A stretch of 55,792 bases of DNA, from assembly GCA_030374735.1 (NCBI GenBank), contig JASCIV010000064.1, forward strand, positions 1-55,792. The letters run 5' to 3'. Under the pieces are notes generated by a model. It was not told the origin of the DNA. It did no database searches and saw only the letters and a program-made list of their open reading frames with translations. The translations under genes and the position numbers were made by a program. The first letter of the stretch is position 1. Each line of letters starts with the position of its first letter. Below are positions 1 through 9,784 of the stretch, piece after piece. Origin of the DNA: Gracilaria caudata. Taxonomy: Eukaryota; Rhodophyta; Florideophyceae; Gracilariales; Gracilariaceae.

Positions 1-1315
1 CCTTTCTTCCTCTCCCTTCTCTTTCTTTCTAGTCGGGCGGCCCGGTCTCCCGCCCCGACAACCGCAGCTTTCGCAGTGCTGCCCTGCAATGAGATCGTGT
101 TGCACTGTTGCAAGTGCTGCCCATTGTCATTTCGAACTCAGTCTTTGTACGAGAGACTCTTTCTGTCTGTTCCTTGTTTATTGTAATCGTGCTGGTTTGT
201 TTTGCTCATTTGTTAGATTGATTGTGCTTTGACCTATCTTCTTGTTCGGCGTTGTTTCAGTTAGGTCTCCATCTATCTGGGACATCCAAGTATCTACCAG
301 TTCGCTCCGTTCTTCCTCAACATCAACTACTCCTTCACACTAGCTTCTTTGTCACATCTCCTTCAGAGTGGGCTTGTGTCTCCGTGTTCAGTTGGGTTAG
401 AGCGGCGTATTACGTCTAGAGAGTGGCCTTGCGTGTTGGTTCTAATCTAGTCGTCTTTCACTTTCTTCGAGCTCTTTGCCTGGCCTCGAATTGTAGGCGC
501 TTTGCAGCTCCTTGTCTTGTATCTGTTTTTATTTGTTTCGTCTTGGAGTGTTGTGTTCCGTTGGTTGAGTTGCGCTACTGGTTTCCTTCGGTTGTTCTGG
601 TCTGTTCATTTGGTTCTCTATCTTTGTTCGTTTGTTTGCTATCCTTACTTAGTTCTTGTGAGCATAAGCCTCTTCTTGTTCTTCTGTTTTCCTTACAAAC
701 AACTGAGCTACACGTATTGGTTTGTTCTGCCTTTCTAGGGTGGTACTCTCGAGCACTTGGGTTGTCACCACCCGCACCGTTTTCCTGTTTTCTAAAATGG
801 TGTTCACAAATTAAAAATAAAATATTTGAAATCCTTTCTATGAACTTTCGAAGACTAAAGTTCTCTGAAATATGGTCTACAAAGTTCAAAACGCGTGTGT
901 TTATATCATTTCTAAACTTTTAATAAATGTTGCCAAGAACTCAAATTCTATTTTTTTGATTAAAATTTCCAAGGTGACTACTTTGACTTAAATCTGACTA
1001 GCTACACCTAAATGGACTTGACTATTTGACTTTATAAGTCCAAAAAATGTAGTCAGAAATACGCCCCTGGTTTTAACAGAGTTCTGAAACTATTGTCGTC
1101 CATACTGTGCAAGAAAAGGACAAAAATATCTCATCCACGAATCGTTGAGGTGCCGAGGGGTAGACCATGGGTCTTTCGGGGAATGTAACATTGAGCAGTT
1201 GAAATCGAAAGGAACATCACATTCAAAAAACTCGTTATCCATGACAGTCTTGTTTACGTTGATTGACATCTACAGCTTGTTTAGCAGCTGGTTATTCACA
1301 ATATATCTTCGATCT
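1..1315. other. No gene recognised; pyrimidine-rich left end
   Basis: The first 750 bases are strongly T/C-rich on the + strand, and the stretch from about 790 to 1140 is AT-rich. Short open frames exist on both strands but start at non-ATG codons and match no family I know. It may be the end or intergenic flank of a gene outside the window. Confidence 0.4.
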
Positions 1316-2104
1316 TCAATGTGGAAGCACTGGGGAATGTCTCGAAAGAAGTTTGCTGATTTCTTCAACAAAATGCGAAAAACGACTATGCATACACTCG
1401 AGAGCATGATTTATTGCTTTATGGATGGGTGTTCCGATGTGTCGAAAGAACTGCAACAATGGATTGTTGCGCCTCCCCTGACGAGTTTGTTGTTGAATGT
1501 CTTCTACTTCGTCACTTGGACGATATCCATTTTCCGCACGTCGAGAAAAATCGGTAGACTTCGACTGCACTGACTTGCTTCGAACAAACTCGACATCACG
1601 GTCATCAAGGTCCATAGTTCTGTACACATTCTGTTGACGTCTGCGAATCGAAAAGGGATTTGAGAACGAATTGCTTCAAGGAAGCGATCCGTTTGACTAG
1701 AAATGTGCCTATCACGGCGCATTTCTCTATCAAGATCTTCCAGTTTGTAACCATGTTCGTGCAGATGCAACAAACAGTATTTGACCCACTCTTTATACTT
1801 TTAAGCTTTCCATAATCTCCAAGCTGTTCGCAAAAAGTATATAGCAGACAGAAAAACGGCAACTATTGCAGCACACATCTCTTTTTAGTCACGATCGACT
1901 CTCTGAAGTTCAATGTTGTATATCGTGTATCCAATCGTTCGCAACGAAATCACAAGCTGAAAGATAATTTGAAAGTACACTTTCCAGATGGGTTTCCAAC
2001 GTACATTGATCATGTCGAACAAGGCGAGGATACCTCATGGCAGAAACACAGCGCATTACGCGGTTATGACGATTCTGGGCTGTTCTGAAAGATTGAGAGC
2101 GCAT
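1316..2104 (-). pseudogene. Decayed coding sequence of unknown protein
   Basis: Minus-strand frames here read like real protein (rich in D, E, R, H) but are broken. One piece, about 1910-2104, ends with a stop. A second, about 1555-1803, reads KYKEWVKYCLLHLHEHGYKL and continues to about 1605, where the frame shifts into a third piece (1316-1627) beginning YRTMDLDDRD. The shift coincides with a TGTG dinucleotide run, so a 2-base slip is the simplest break. A TAA separates pieces one and two. A palindromic TATATATAG at 2166-2174 lies upstream and could be a promoter remnant. I do not recognise the family. It could instead be a gene with unrecognised introns, but no convincing splice sites repair all the breaks. 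Confidence 0.35.
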
Positions 2105-2692
2105 TGGGTGTCAACCAAGTTGCAGATGGCCTCACTTCATGCCTCAGGTTCTCGGAAGGCGGTCCTATATATAGCGGGCGCCGATTTCATTGCAGCATTG
2201 ATGGCGGCAAGGCGAGAACAATGCAGCTAAGTAAGTGATGGAGTCGTATGCCTAGAAGGGTCGCGATGAGTTGTAGTTTGTTTCAGTGAAGCTTTCTGAT
2301 GAGCAGAGTAGTCAGTTGGGTCTAGAAGTGCCGTTTCATAGCAGTGCCGTGGGCTTGGAGCTCGCCGAGATTTTTTTTTTAACTTTCCCCTGTGAAAACT
2401 GATTCTCGGCCAAATATTGCCGGAATAGGGCCCCAATTAAATTCAAAAATTTTTTTGCATATCAAAATAAGGCAATCCCATTGTCGCGTGGCATGATCCC
2501 GTATTTATGGTAAATCACTCTTCCCCCGAGTTTGGCCCACTTCCCGGCAAAGTATTTTTTCCGTCCGGAAAATGGACGCAATTTGACAGCCTTCACAACA
2601 TTCGGCATATTAGGCAGCTTACGCAAACAGCATGTTTCTGAAGAATTCCGCAAAACGTGGCATATTTTTTTCGAGAGATTTCATCTCCTGAA
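2105..2692. other. No gene recognised
   Basis: Intergenic stretch with a T-run near 2371-2380 and AT-rich sequence around 2435-2470. The short open frames on both strands look like chance. Confidence 0.4.
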
Positions 2693-2781
2693 TGTGGTCA
2701 CACTCATATACGCCCACGACAGCCTCCTATGATAGCCTACACCGGACATGTAGCGCAGCTGGCATTTTACCTGCTCTGACA
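2693..2781 (+). repeat. 89-bp direct repeat, copy 1 (with tRNA-like A box)
   Basis: Copy 1 matches 2970-3058 at 88 of 89 positions; the one difference is A2732 versus G3009. It holds a perfect pol III A-box consensus (TAGCGCAGCTGG, 2751-2762). A B-box-like GGTTCGATTCC begins at 2812, just outside the repeat, inside a possible T-arm. The implied acceptor strands do not pair, so this is not a functional tRNA. A tRNA-derived SINE head or satellite unit fits better. Confidence 0.7.
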
Positions 2782-2969
2782 GGTTATGGGCCCAGGTCTC
2801 CTGGGATTACGGGTTCGATTCCCGCCGGGAGCGCTCGTCGCGCACCCGCTGCTCCACTCAGTATTTCGAGAGCATTATCCAGCTTGGCCTAGGCGTACTT
2901 TCATCCCCCCATGTGACCCTTTATTCTCCACTCCAGTTGGTATGGGGGACCACCTGGAGTGCGGTGATC

Positions 2970-3058
2970 TGTGGTCACACTCATATACGCCCACGACAGC
3001 CTCCTATGGTAGCCTACACCGGACATGTAGCGCAGCTGGCATTTTACCTGCTCTGACA
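2970..3058 (+). repeat. 89-bp direct repeat, copy 2
   Basis: Second copy, offset 277 bp from the first, with the same A box but no B box after it. The 188 bp between the copies contain the T-arm-like sequence, so the arrangement looks like a 277-bp unit followed by a truncated second unit. Confidence 0.7.
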
Positions 3059-3520
3059 CAGATTATCCTTTGGAATGAAGGGGATTTGTGATTTTTGACT
3101 AATCATTTTTGGGATGATCAAAGAAGAAATTTTTGAATGCTGTGCAATAAGACTTCAGAATGCGCAGTGAATTCCACTTGATTTGAATGGTGTTGAAGAG
3201 GAACCTGCGATAGGAACAGCAGTGACAGTGATCATCACATGATGATCAACATCGCACCATTGAACACCTTCTTGCAACGCCCGCAACTATTCCACAAACG
3301 CGAATATCTTACCGGTTTGTCTTAGGACGTTGAGGGGACTTTGAACGACAGGGACCGGTATTTGCCGATCACTCGGGCGACGGAGTTGCTTCCTGAAGGG
3401 CTGCAACTGTGATCAACGAGTACAACTGGGTTAGCGCTCGCTGGTTCGAACAGCCAGCAGCAAGGAAAGGCTTCTAATTTTCCTTTATGTTAACTCTCCT
3501 GTGTCTAAAGAGCAGAGGCC
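3059..3520. other. Upstream region of the CZIB-like gene
   Basis: No gene seen. A short perfect inverted repeat (TGATCATCA-CA-TGATGATCA) lies at about 3229-3248. No TATA box is evident near the downstream ATG. Confidence 0.4.
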
Positions 3521-3991
3521 ATGCCTAAATTTAGCCTCCAAATTTCGGCTCAACTGAGCAACATAACCTCCGTGAAGCCGCCAGAGGACTATCCATGGCA
3601 TTTGATATTGCAATGTACATCTTGTGGTGAACAGACAATGAAGCCGGTTGTGGTTTCGACCTCAGAGGAAGTGGAAGGCATTCGGAAAGGTGTCGTGAAT
3701 TTGAAGCTCACATGCAAGCTTTGTAGTCGGGTAAACGATGTGAAGATTCATGGCCAAAAGGCATATGTAGAAGAGAAGGCTCCAGAGTGGGGCGAAATTC
3801 TTTCTTTTGAATGCAGAGGATTGCAACCACTGGAGTGGATTATCGCTGACGATGTTCCATTGGAGATTTTGGCATCCGGAGGCCCACTTGAAGATGGCTT
3901 CGTTGAGGATGGTGAGTTTTACGGTTACGATGAGAAACTTGGCGACGAAGCAAGTGTCACAGAATTGAAGAAGCGGTTTGAGAAAGTGTAA
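3521..3991 (+). CDS. CXXC zinc-binding protein, CZIB/DUF866 family
   Basis: The 156-residue product is the normal length for the eukaryotic DUF866 family (human C1orf123/CZIB). Two CXXC pairs are visible, C32/C35 (CTSC) and C65/C68 (CKLC), which in this family hold one zinc ion in a two-domain beta sandwich. The N-terminal PEDYPWHLILQCTSCGE and the later FECRGLQPLEW block are family hallmarks. The molecular role is not well established; the protein is thought to be cytosolic. It is a single exon starting at an ATG, and the frame is intact. Downstream, 392 bp separate it from the convergent NUMOD3-type gene. Confidence 0.88.
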   Translation: MPKFSLQISAQLSNITSVKPPEDYPWHLILQCTSCGEQTMKPVVVSTSEEVEGIRKGVVNLKLTCKLCSRVNDVKIHGQKAYVEEKAPEWGEILSFECRGLQPLEWIIADDVPLEILASGGPLEDGFVEDGEFYGYDEKLGDEASVTELKKRFEKV

Positions 3992-4383
3992 GAATTACAT
4001 TGATAATACATGCATTCTTCAGTAAGGTTAGGGTTATGGAACTTGTGAAAAAGAGTGGTGTCGTCAGCGTCCAACAACTTCGATATTTAGTGTGCGCAAA
4101 GTAGCGGACAACATACTGTTAAGAGTACCATGAAGGCTTTGCAAACGAGAATGAAGCGACCCGCCAACTAGTCAACTGCTAATGGTGAACAAGAACTTAT
4201 CGTATCTCTACTTGAGATTCTTTCAGTATGACCGAGTGGACGAAAAGCGTGACATAGTGCACTAGGAAAAGGTTCCCGACAAATTATTCGCCACAAGAGT
4301 TCCCAAACAGCCGATTCATGCGCAGCCCCAAAAGAGAGGAGCAGGTCGTGAAGCTGATAATATAGGTGGCGATTATGCTTAAT
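3992..4383. other. Convergent intergenic region
   Basis: Lies between the 3' ends of the CZIB-like and NUMOD3-motif genes. It presumably holds both 3' UTRs. No other feature is seen. Confidence 0.4.
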
Positions 4384-5292
4384 TTAGTCTGACATGATAT
4401 CTCTCGCTTGAGGTTCATCTTCTCCAATGGCTTCCTTGAGCATCAGGTATCTCCTTATCCTAAAGATCATCATGGGAGCAACAAATCTCTCGTACGTCGA
4501 AGCGCTAGGTAATCTTCCATACTTTGTTCTGTACGTATCACTCCAAAGCATAAGATCTCGATGTAGCGCCCTAAACTCGCGTCTCATAGAAAAGTATTCT
4601 TTGGTCTTCCCTTTCTTACTCTGCGAAATAAGTCGCGGCCAGTCGTCGTCCTGCGCTCGATTCAGTCTCGCTTGAGAAATTCTCTTCCGGGTATCTTTGG
4701 ACACAGGTACTCCCTTTCGAGCGAGACTCATTCTCAGTCTTGTAGCCTTACTAGCCGCTTGACCCTTGTTCGGTGCAGCTCTTCCCAGGCGCGACGCGCG
4801 CATGCGTTCTCTAAATTCAGGATCCTTCCAATTTGCCTTGGAGGCTTCTGATATCTTCTTCAACACGTCTGGCTCATTCCGTCTTGCCAACATACGCTCC
4901 CTCCAAGAAGGATCATTCCAAAGATTCTTCAGGCGGTCACTACGTAAACGACGTTCAGCCGTGGTATATGCGCGTCGTCGCTCCGTTTCGGGGCGTCGGT
5001 TAACCTCTGAACGGCGCTCCGCTTCTGAGCGTCGATCACCGTCTGAACGTCGCTCCGCGTCCGGTCGACGTTCTGAGTCAGCCGCCTCACGAGCGCGACT
5101 GTTGAGAAGATGGAAACGAATGCGCGCCAGTTGCACACGGGTTGGAAACGGAATGGTTGGAAGCGGAATAGCAACGTGCGGACGGCGTTGTACCGAGGGC
5201 AAGGGAATACTTCTTTCCGCCGGTCGAACGTTCATGGAGAAGACGAACGCTGGCGCTAGAGCCGGGGAGAGGGAATACGAAAGAGAGCGCAT
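4384..5292 (-). CDS. NUMOD3-motif protein, possibly organelle-targeted
   Basis: The product is 302 residues from the ATG at 5292; the open frame runs on upstream only through a GTG codon. The N-terminus (MRSLSYSLSPALAPAFVFSM) is S/A/P-rich and could be a targeting peptide. Residues about 70-115 are a run of short (E/D)xxRRS(/P) repeats. Two similar blocks follow (NDPSWRERM and KDPEFRERM), then GRAAPNKGQ and GVPVSKDTRKRIS, which match the NUMOD3 helix-turn-helix-like DNA-binding motif found in homing endonucleases. No GIY-YIG or HNH nuclease domain is visible, so a DNA- or RNA-binding role in an organelle is the likeliest reading. The gene is divergent from the Csm1-like gene, with 383 bp between the ATGs. 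Confidence 0.7.
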   Translation of the reverse strand: MRSLSYSLSPALAPAFVFSMNVRPAERSIPLPSVQRRPHVAIPLPTIPFPTRVQLARIRFHLLNSRAREAADSERRPDAERRSDGDRRSEAERRSEVNRRPETERRRAYTTAERRLRSDRLKNLWNDPSWRERMLARRNEPDVLKKISEASKANWKDPEFRERMRASRLGRAAPNKGQAASKATRLRMSLARKGVPVSKDTRKRISQARLNRAQDDDWPRLISQSKKGKTKEYFSMRREFRALHRDLMLWSDTYRTKYGRLPSASTYERFVAPMMIFRIRRYLMLKEAIGEDEPQARDIMSD

Positions 5293-5512
5293 CTTGTCCG
5301 ACGGTGGGGCGAGGAAAGCGAGGGATGGCAGACGACGACCGGCCACCGGATTGGCGACTTCCGAGATGACAATCTTGTTTCTTGAAATGGCAGCGGCGCT
5401 TCAGAATGCACCTCACAAATATCTCGCACCCGAAACAAATGTGAGACACAGCAGAGTCGGATTTGACATGTTGACGTTGGCGGCGTGTAATACTAGTTGC
5501 ACACTACGACAT

Positions 5513-5524
5513 TTTCCCGCCAAT
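5513..5524 (-). promoter_or_regulatory. E2F/DP consensus site
   Basis: The + strand reads TTTCCCGCCAAT, which contains the E2F consensus TTTSSCGC exactly. It sits 152 bp before the ATG of the Csm1-like gene and 221 bp before the divergent NUMOD3-motif gene. In plants, algae and animals such sites drive late-G1/S transcription. That it works here is inference. Confidence 0.5.
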
Positions 5525-5675
5525 TGCCAGTCTCTGCCGGAGCCTGCCAGCATAACATAAATCCTGGTGCTCGTCCGGCCCGCTACCCCACGTAGCTTGT
5601 AACGTCTTCCGCTCTTCGTGCATCGGATGTGCAGAGATATCGCTTCGTCCTCCGCCCACTTCGCATCACTTTCAT

Positions 5676-6386
5676 ATGACGTTCTCAGCCAAACCTGTCG
5701 CTCCCCCTGCGGAACCGCCCGCTCCTCCCGCATCCAATACCACCGAGGCCGCCCTCCAAGAAGCGTTGGATGCCGCGCGAAATCTGATCTCCTCCCTTAA
5801 GAGCGAGAACACTCGTCTGCGCCACATCAACCTTGAATCCCAGCGCATCATCACCCGGTTAAAAGCCAGTCGCACCGCACGCGCTCGTTCCGACTACAAG
5901 CATGCGCGACTTTCCGTTCTGCTGCATGAGCTAGAACGTTTGCAACGAGGCACTCAACCACAAGCGTTGCAGAACTATCTACCAGATGCGACTATTACGC
6001 GTCTAGCGCGTGCGATTCACGAGGAGCAAAAGGGCGTTCCGTCGCGGGACAGGCGTGCAGCAAACCTACAGCGATGTTTGGAATATTTGTTAGGTGCAAC
6101 TTTACAGTGTGGGAATCAACCAGCCGTGCACATCGGCATGTTAAACCCGGAAAGCGGAAACAGATTAGCGTTTGAGCTTCGATGGGACGATGAACACATA
6201 GAGTATACAAGACAGGACGCTCAGTTTTCGGGTGGGCTTCCAGAGCTAGCGCAAGAAGAAGGAATGCACTTCGAGATTGCTCAAGGTCCTAACTTTCTAA
6301 AGGAACTTCTCAACTGCTTGTACCCATCCAATTCAACTTCCACACCACAGTCTCCGCAACCTGAAGATGCGAATCCATCTGCTTGA
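5676..6386 (+). CDS. Csm1/Pcs1 (monopolin)-like coiled-coil protein
   Basis: A 236-residue protein with a proline/alanine-rich start, a coiled coil at about residues 25-95 (heptads around LQEALDAARNLISSLKSENT), and a C-terminal globular part at about 145-220. The globular part follows the pattern of the Csm1/Pcs1 RWD-like domain: a LAFELRW strand, an IEYTRQD segment, then LPELAQEEGMHFEIAQGPNF ending in a helix with LLNCLY. Csm1 homodimers crosslink kinetochores or rDNA in fungi, and homologues are scattered through eukaryotes. The assignment rests on domain order and pattern, not a search; another RWD kinetochore protein (Spc24/25 type) is the main alternative. The stop lies 8 bp from the convergent RAD54B stop. 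Confidence 0.55.
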   Translation: MTFSAKPVAPPAEPPAPPASNTTEAALQEALDAARNLISSLKSENTRLRHINLESQRIITRLKASRTARARSDYKHARLSVLLHELERLQRGTQPQALQNYLPDATITRLARAIHEEQKGVPSRDRRAANLQRCLEYLLGATLQCGNQPAVHIGMLNPESGNRLAFELRWDDEHIEYTRQDAQFSGGLPELAQEEGMHFEIAQGPNFLKELLNCLYPSNSTSTPQSPQPEDANPSA

Positions 6387-6394
6387 CGCCATGC

Positions 6395-9367
6395 CTAATC
6401 ACCGTCTTCGGAAAGACCGGTAGTCAAATCGTTCAAAGCCTCGTCCCACGCTTTACCGTTTCGTTCCTCTGTCGGAAAACACTGAGCTTGTGCGTTTCGA
6501 TCCTTGAGCTGCCCTTCACGTTCGTTTCGTAGTGATCTACAAGATGGTTCAGCCTTGCTGTTGCTGCGCGCACCAACCTCTTCACCAGAGAAGACTCCCG
6601 CAGCCTGCTTCGTTTGCTTGGATCTCTTTTCTCTCGCCGCGTCCACTTTCGCCAAAGCCTCGTCAACGTCGTCATCGCTGCTTTCCTCGAAGTCGCTCTC
6701 AAACAGCTTTGGAAGCTTTCTTTTCAGGCTACGTCTCGGGTTTTCAAAGTCCTTCTTGCAGTCGTACATGGCGGCAGAAAAGTTTTTCTCTTCTTCATAC
6801 TGACTGCCACATGTTTTGGTGTACAGGTACGAGACTATACCATGTGTGCTCAAATCTGCATTTAATGCAGCATTTAAGATCTCATCTTCCTCACAAATAA
6901 CCAGGTTTTCTACCTGAACTGATTCACTTTCGACAAGCCGTTGATACTCCCCGAAGCGTTCCAGAAGATTCTCCTTCCTGCTAGAATCCTTTCGATCACC
7001 ATCAAAGTCATCACCATCATCATCGTCATCGGGCTTGTTTTTATCCACTTTGAGCTGGGATCGTTTAAGAACTTGCAGGGTGTCACAGAATCTTAGATTT
7101 CCATGGTATTGAAACAAGTCCTTCAGCTGTTCAGCACTAAAGTTTCCCTCTTTACCCCCAAACACGCCACCAGAATTCATGCCATTCTCCTCGTCGCCGT
7201 CAACTGCAGTCTGCAGTTCTCCCTTGAACAGCTGTCTTTGGAAGATTTTCTCCTCAATTGTGCCCGTGCATAGAAGTCTGTACACAAATACTGGTTTCTT
7301 CTGACCATCACGCCAGACTCTGGCCATTGCCTGCAGGTCCGTGGCAGGGTTCCAATCCGGATCAAACAAAATGAGACGATTTGCTCCAATAAGATTGAGA
7401 CCTACTCCACCAGCTTTTGCACTAAGAAGAAACACGTCTCCGTTCCTACCCTTATTAAACTGCCTAACTATATCTCCTCGGTGGCTCACGCTGGTGCTTC
7501 CATCCAAGCGACAATACTTGATGGTTCGACGTATCAATGCATCTTGTATAAGATCAAGAGTTGAGGTGAAATTGCTGACTAGGATTACCTTGTCTCCTGC
7601 CAAAAGGCTTGCATCACATATCGCCAAAGTTACTAGCAACTTCGAGGAATGCGACACGTTAAAGCACTCCATGTCTGCAATACGTGCATCCGGAAGACTT
7701 AACTCGTCATCAGCTTCTTTCGCAACCAGAACTGGATGACTACAGATTTTGCGAAGGTAGTTGATCGCGCTTAAGGCAGCGCTGAATCTGCTTGTGTCTA
7801 GATTGACGTAACGATTGTTAGCTGCTCTTCTGTAGGCCTCTTCTTGTTCGGGAACAAGCCTGCAAAAAATAGCTGTTTCAGTTTTGGGTGGCAAGTACTT
7901 CTCAAGGATATCTGAAGTGCGACGGAGAACAAAACAAGATGTAACGCGAGATAGTTCCTGAGCACGTGCCTCCCCTTGTTGTATCGCGCTCTGAGTTGCG
8001 TTTGAATCTCTGGACGCGATGATTGGGTTAGCAAAAACGTTTCTGAATGTCTGCAGAGTACCTAAACACCCAGGGTTCACGAAATCGCATACGGCAAAGA
8101 ACTCATCTAGGTCGTTTTGCACTGGCGTCCCGGTGAGGATGATTCTTCTCCTGCATGGAAGATTTCGGAGAGCTTCAATAGTCTTGTTCCCTTGACTGCT
8201 CTTAAGTCGATGACCTTCGTCACAAATTACAAGGCCACAGCCGCTTTTGTACAAGTGTTCGGAGTAGCTCCTGAACATTTCATAGGAGATGATAAGTAGT
8301 CTTTTCACGTTCCCGTTGACGAACGCTGCTAGACCCTGTTTGCTTTCAAACGTGGAGTTCCCACTTTCCACCCAGACAGGTTCTAAGCGCTCATTTCCCA
8401 ACCACTTCTTCACTTCATTCACCCAGTTCGTTACCAAAGAAGCAGGGCATACGACGATGGCCTTCTTCACCACTGGTGACCCAGTTGGCCCTTGCTTCAA
8501 AAGAGTCCAGATGAGCGCAATGGCTTGGAGCGACTTGCCCAGACCCATCTCGTCGGCAAGAATAGCACCTTTACCAATAGTATCATTTGAATATGATACT
8601 CCCATTACACAACGATACATAAAAGAAACCCCAGCCTTTTGATGTGCTCTCATATGGCGCGCAAGACAGGGGTCAAGGACGACGGGAATCTCATTTGGGT
8701 CATCCTTGTTCTCTCCGGAACCAGAAAGTACACATGCATTGGGACCAAAAGGGTCGTGTAGAGGATTCCGTCCGTTGTTCTGTTTGCCAATGGTGCTCTT
8801 TTTTGGTCTCAGGGGTTTGAACGGCTTCCTCTTCATCACCGCTCTAGAAGTTATGGTCGGAGGCGGTTGTGCCTTCAAAAAAACACGTCCGGAAACGTAG
8901 TCGTCTTCGTTCACTTGTTCTTGCACCTCGAGCTCGAATGTATTCACTTCAAGAGTGTTGCCAGGCTTCAGACCTCCGAGCTTGCCCACGCGTTCAGATG
9001 TGACTTTTTTCCCGTCCTCATTCAGCAGTTCGACATGTCGATCATTTGTGAGGATAATGAATCCATCCAGATATGATTTACGCTTCTTGTTCGAACGCTT
9101 TGTATACAGCACTGAGAAGTAGAGTTTTACCTTCTCAGAATGTGCAGGGTTTCTTTGAAGTGAGGGTTGGAGTTTGGTTTGAAGCGCAGATGATGTTCGA
9201 CGGACATATGGCTTCGGCAAATGAGATGATGGTAGCACGCAGGGTTTGACGACATCGGTCCCGTTCGAAGTCATTCGAGGTGTGATGCGTTCATTTGTGC
9301 ATATTGGGGATGCACGCAACCGAGAAAGACCAACTCTAAGGCGGGGACGAGGGTGAGATGGATGCAT
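6395..9367 (-). CDS. RAD54B: RAD54B-type SNF2 DNA translocase
   Basis: A 990-residue single-exon gene. Residues about 81-166 (YFSVLYTKRSNKKRKSYLDG to VSGRVFLKA) correspond to the N-terminal module of human RAD54B, which separates it from RAD54. The SNF2 motor follows: Walker A ILADEMGLGKS at 269-279, a DEGH box at 383-386, ILTGTPVQND (motif III region), and the C-terminal RecA lobe with LLSAKAGGVGLNLIGANR and the arginine-finger motif QAMARVWRDGQ. The tail (about 770-990) is charged with acidic patches. The family remodels DNA with Rad51/Dmc1 in homologous recombination; yeast Rdh54/Tid1 is the counterpart. It is expected in the nucleus. It is convergent with the Csm1-like gene and divergent from the 1346-residue gene. 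Confidence 0.88.
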   Translation of the reverse strand: MHPSHPRPRLRVGLSRLRASPICTNERITPRMTSNGTDVVKPCVLPSSHLPKPYVRRTSSALQTKLQPSLQRNPAHSEKVKLYFSVLYTKRSNKKRKSYLDGFIILTNDRHVELLNEDGKKVTSERVGKLGGLKPGNTLEVNTFELEVQEQVNEDDYVSGRVFLKAQPPPTITSRAVMKRKPFKPLRPKKSTIGKQNNGRNPLHDPFGPNACVLSGSGENKDDPNEIPVVLDPCLARHMRAHQKAGVSFMYRCVMGVSYSNDTIGKGAILADEMGLGKSLQAIALIWTLLKQGPTGSPVVKKAIVVCPASLVTNWVNEVKKWLGNERLEPVWVESGNSTFESKQGLAAFVNGNVKRLLIISYEMFRSYSEHLYKSGCGLVICDEGHRLKSSQGNKTIEALRNLPCRRRIILTGTPVQNDLDEFFAVCDFVNPGCLGTLQTFRNVFANPIIASRDSNATQSAIQQGEARAQELSRVTSCFVLRRTSDILEKYLPPKTETAIFCRLVPEQEEAYRRAANNRYVNLDTSRFSAALSAINYLRKICSHPVLVAKEADDELSLPDARIADMECFNVSHSSKLLVTLAICDASLLAGDKVILVSNFTSTLDLIQDALIRRTIKYCRLDGSTSVSHRGDIVRQFNKGRNGDVFLLSAKAGGVGLNLIGANRLILFDPDWNPATDLQAMARVWRDGQKKPVFVYRLLCTGTIEEKIFQRQLFKGELQTAVDGDEENGMNSGGVFGGKEGNFSAEQLKDLFQYHGNLRFCDTLQVLKRSQLKVDKNKPDDDDDGDDFDGDRKDSSRKENLLERFGEYQRLVESESVQVENLVICEEDEILNAALNADLSTHGIVSYLYTKTCGSQYEEEKNFSAAMYDCKKDFENPRRSLKRKLPKLFESDFEESSDDDVDEALAKVDAAREKRSKQTKQAAGVFSGEEVGARSNSKAEPSCRSLRNEREGQLKDRNAQAQCFPTEERNGKAWDEALNDLTTGLSEDGD

Positions 9368-9784
9368 ACTGGCTAAGAAAATGTGAGTTGCACGTAATCT
9401 AGCAGATTAGACACGTCTGACCGCGAACCGACAAGCATGAACCCGGTTTACGACGGCGGAAGAAGGGAGAGGCTCGCAACTCCTCGCAGCGTGGTCCTGT
9501 CATGCGCGGGATCCGATGACCACGTGCTGGGCATTCCGGCGAATTGGGAGTCTACAGGCCCTTTCATTTGGCGGATGAACGTGTGTTTCGTTTCAAACCC
9601 CACAGGATCAAACTCGATGGGATAAGGCGTGTGTGTGTGCTCGTGCTTCCCAACCATTGTCTTCGAATTTTAGAAAAAAATTTTGATGCTGAAGCCAGTG
9701 TGAATGATCCACCGCAATTCAAAGCAACGTCATCTGATTTAGGGCATCCAAGGAATAGCGCACCCCAAACGGCGGGTGGGAATA

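Noticed and set aside
2744..2832. Functional tRNA gene (Ser/Leu type)
   Set aside because: A and B boxes fit, but the acceptor strands (GGACATG and CGGGAGC) do not pair and the anticodon loop would have 6 bases.
4766..5560. Long + strand open frame opposite the NUMOD3-motif gene
   Set aside because: It is R/S-rich because it mirrors the repeat-bearing minus-strand gene. It has no domain of its own.
6395..9367. RAD54 rather than RAD54B
   Set aside because: Residues 81-166 match the RAD54B N-terminal module, which RAD54 lacks.
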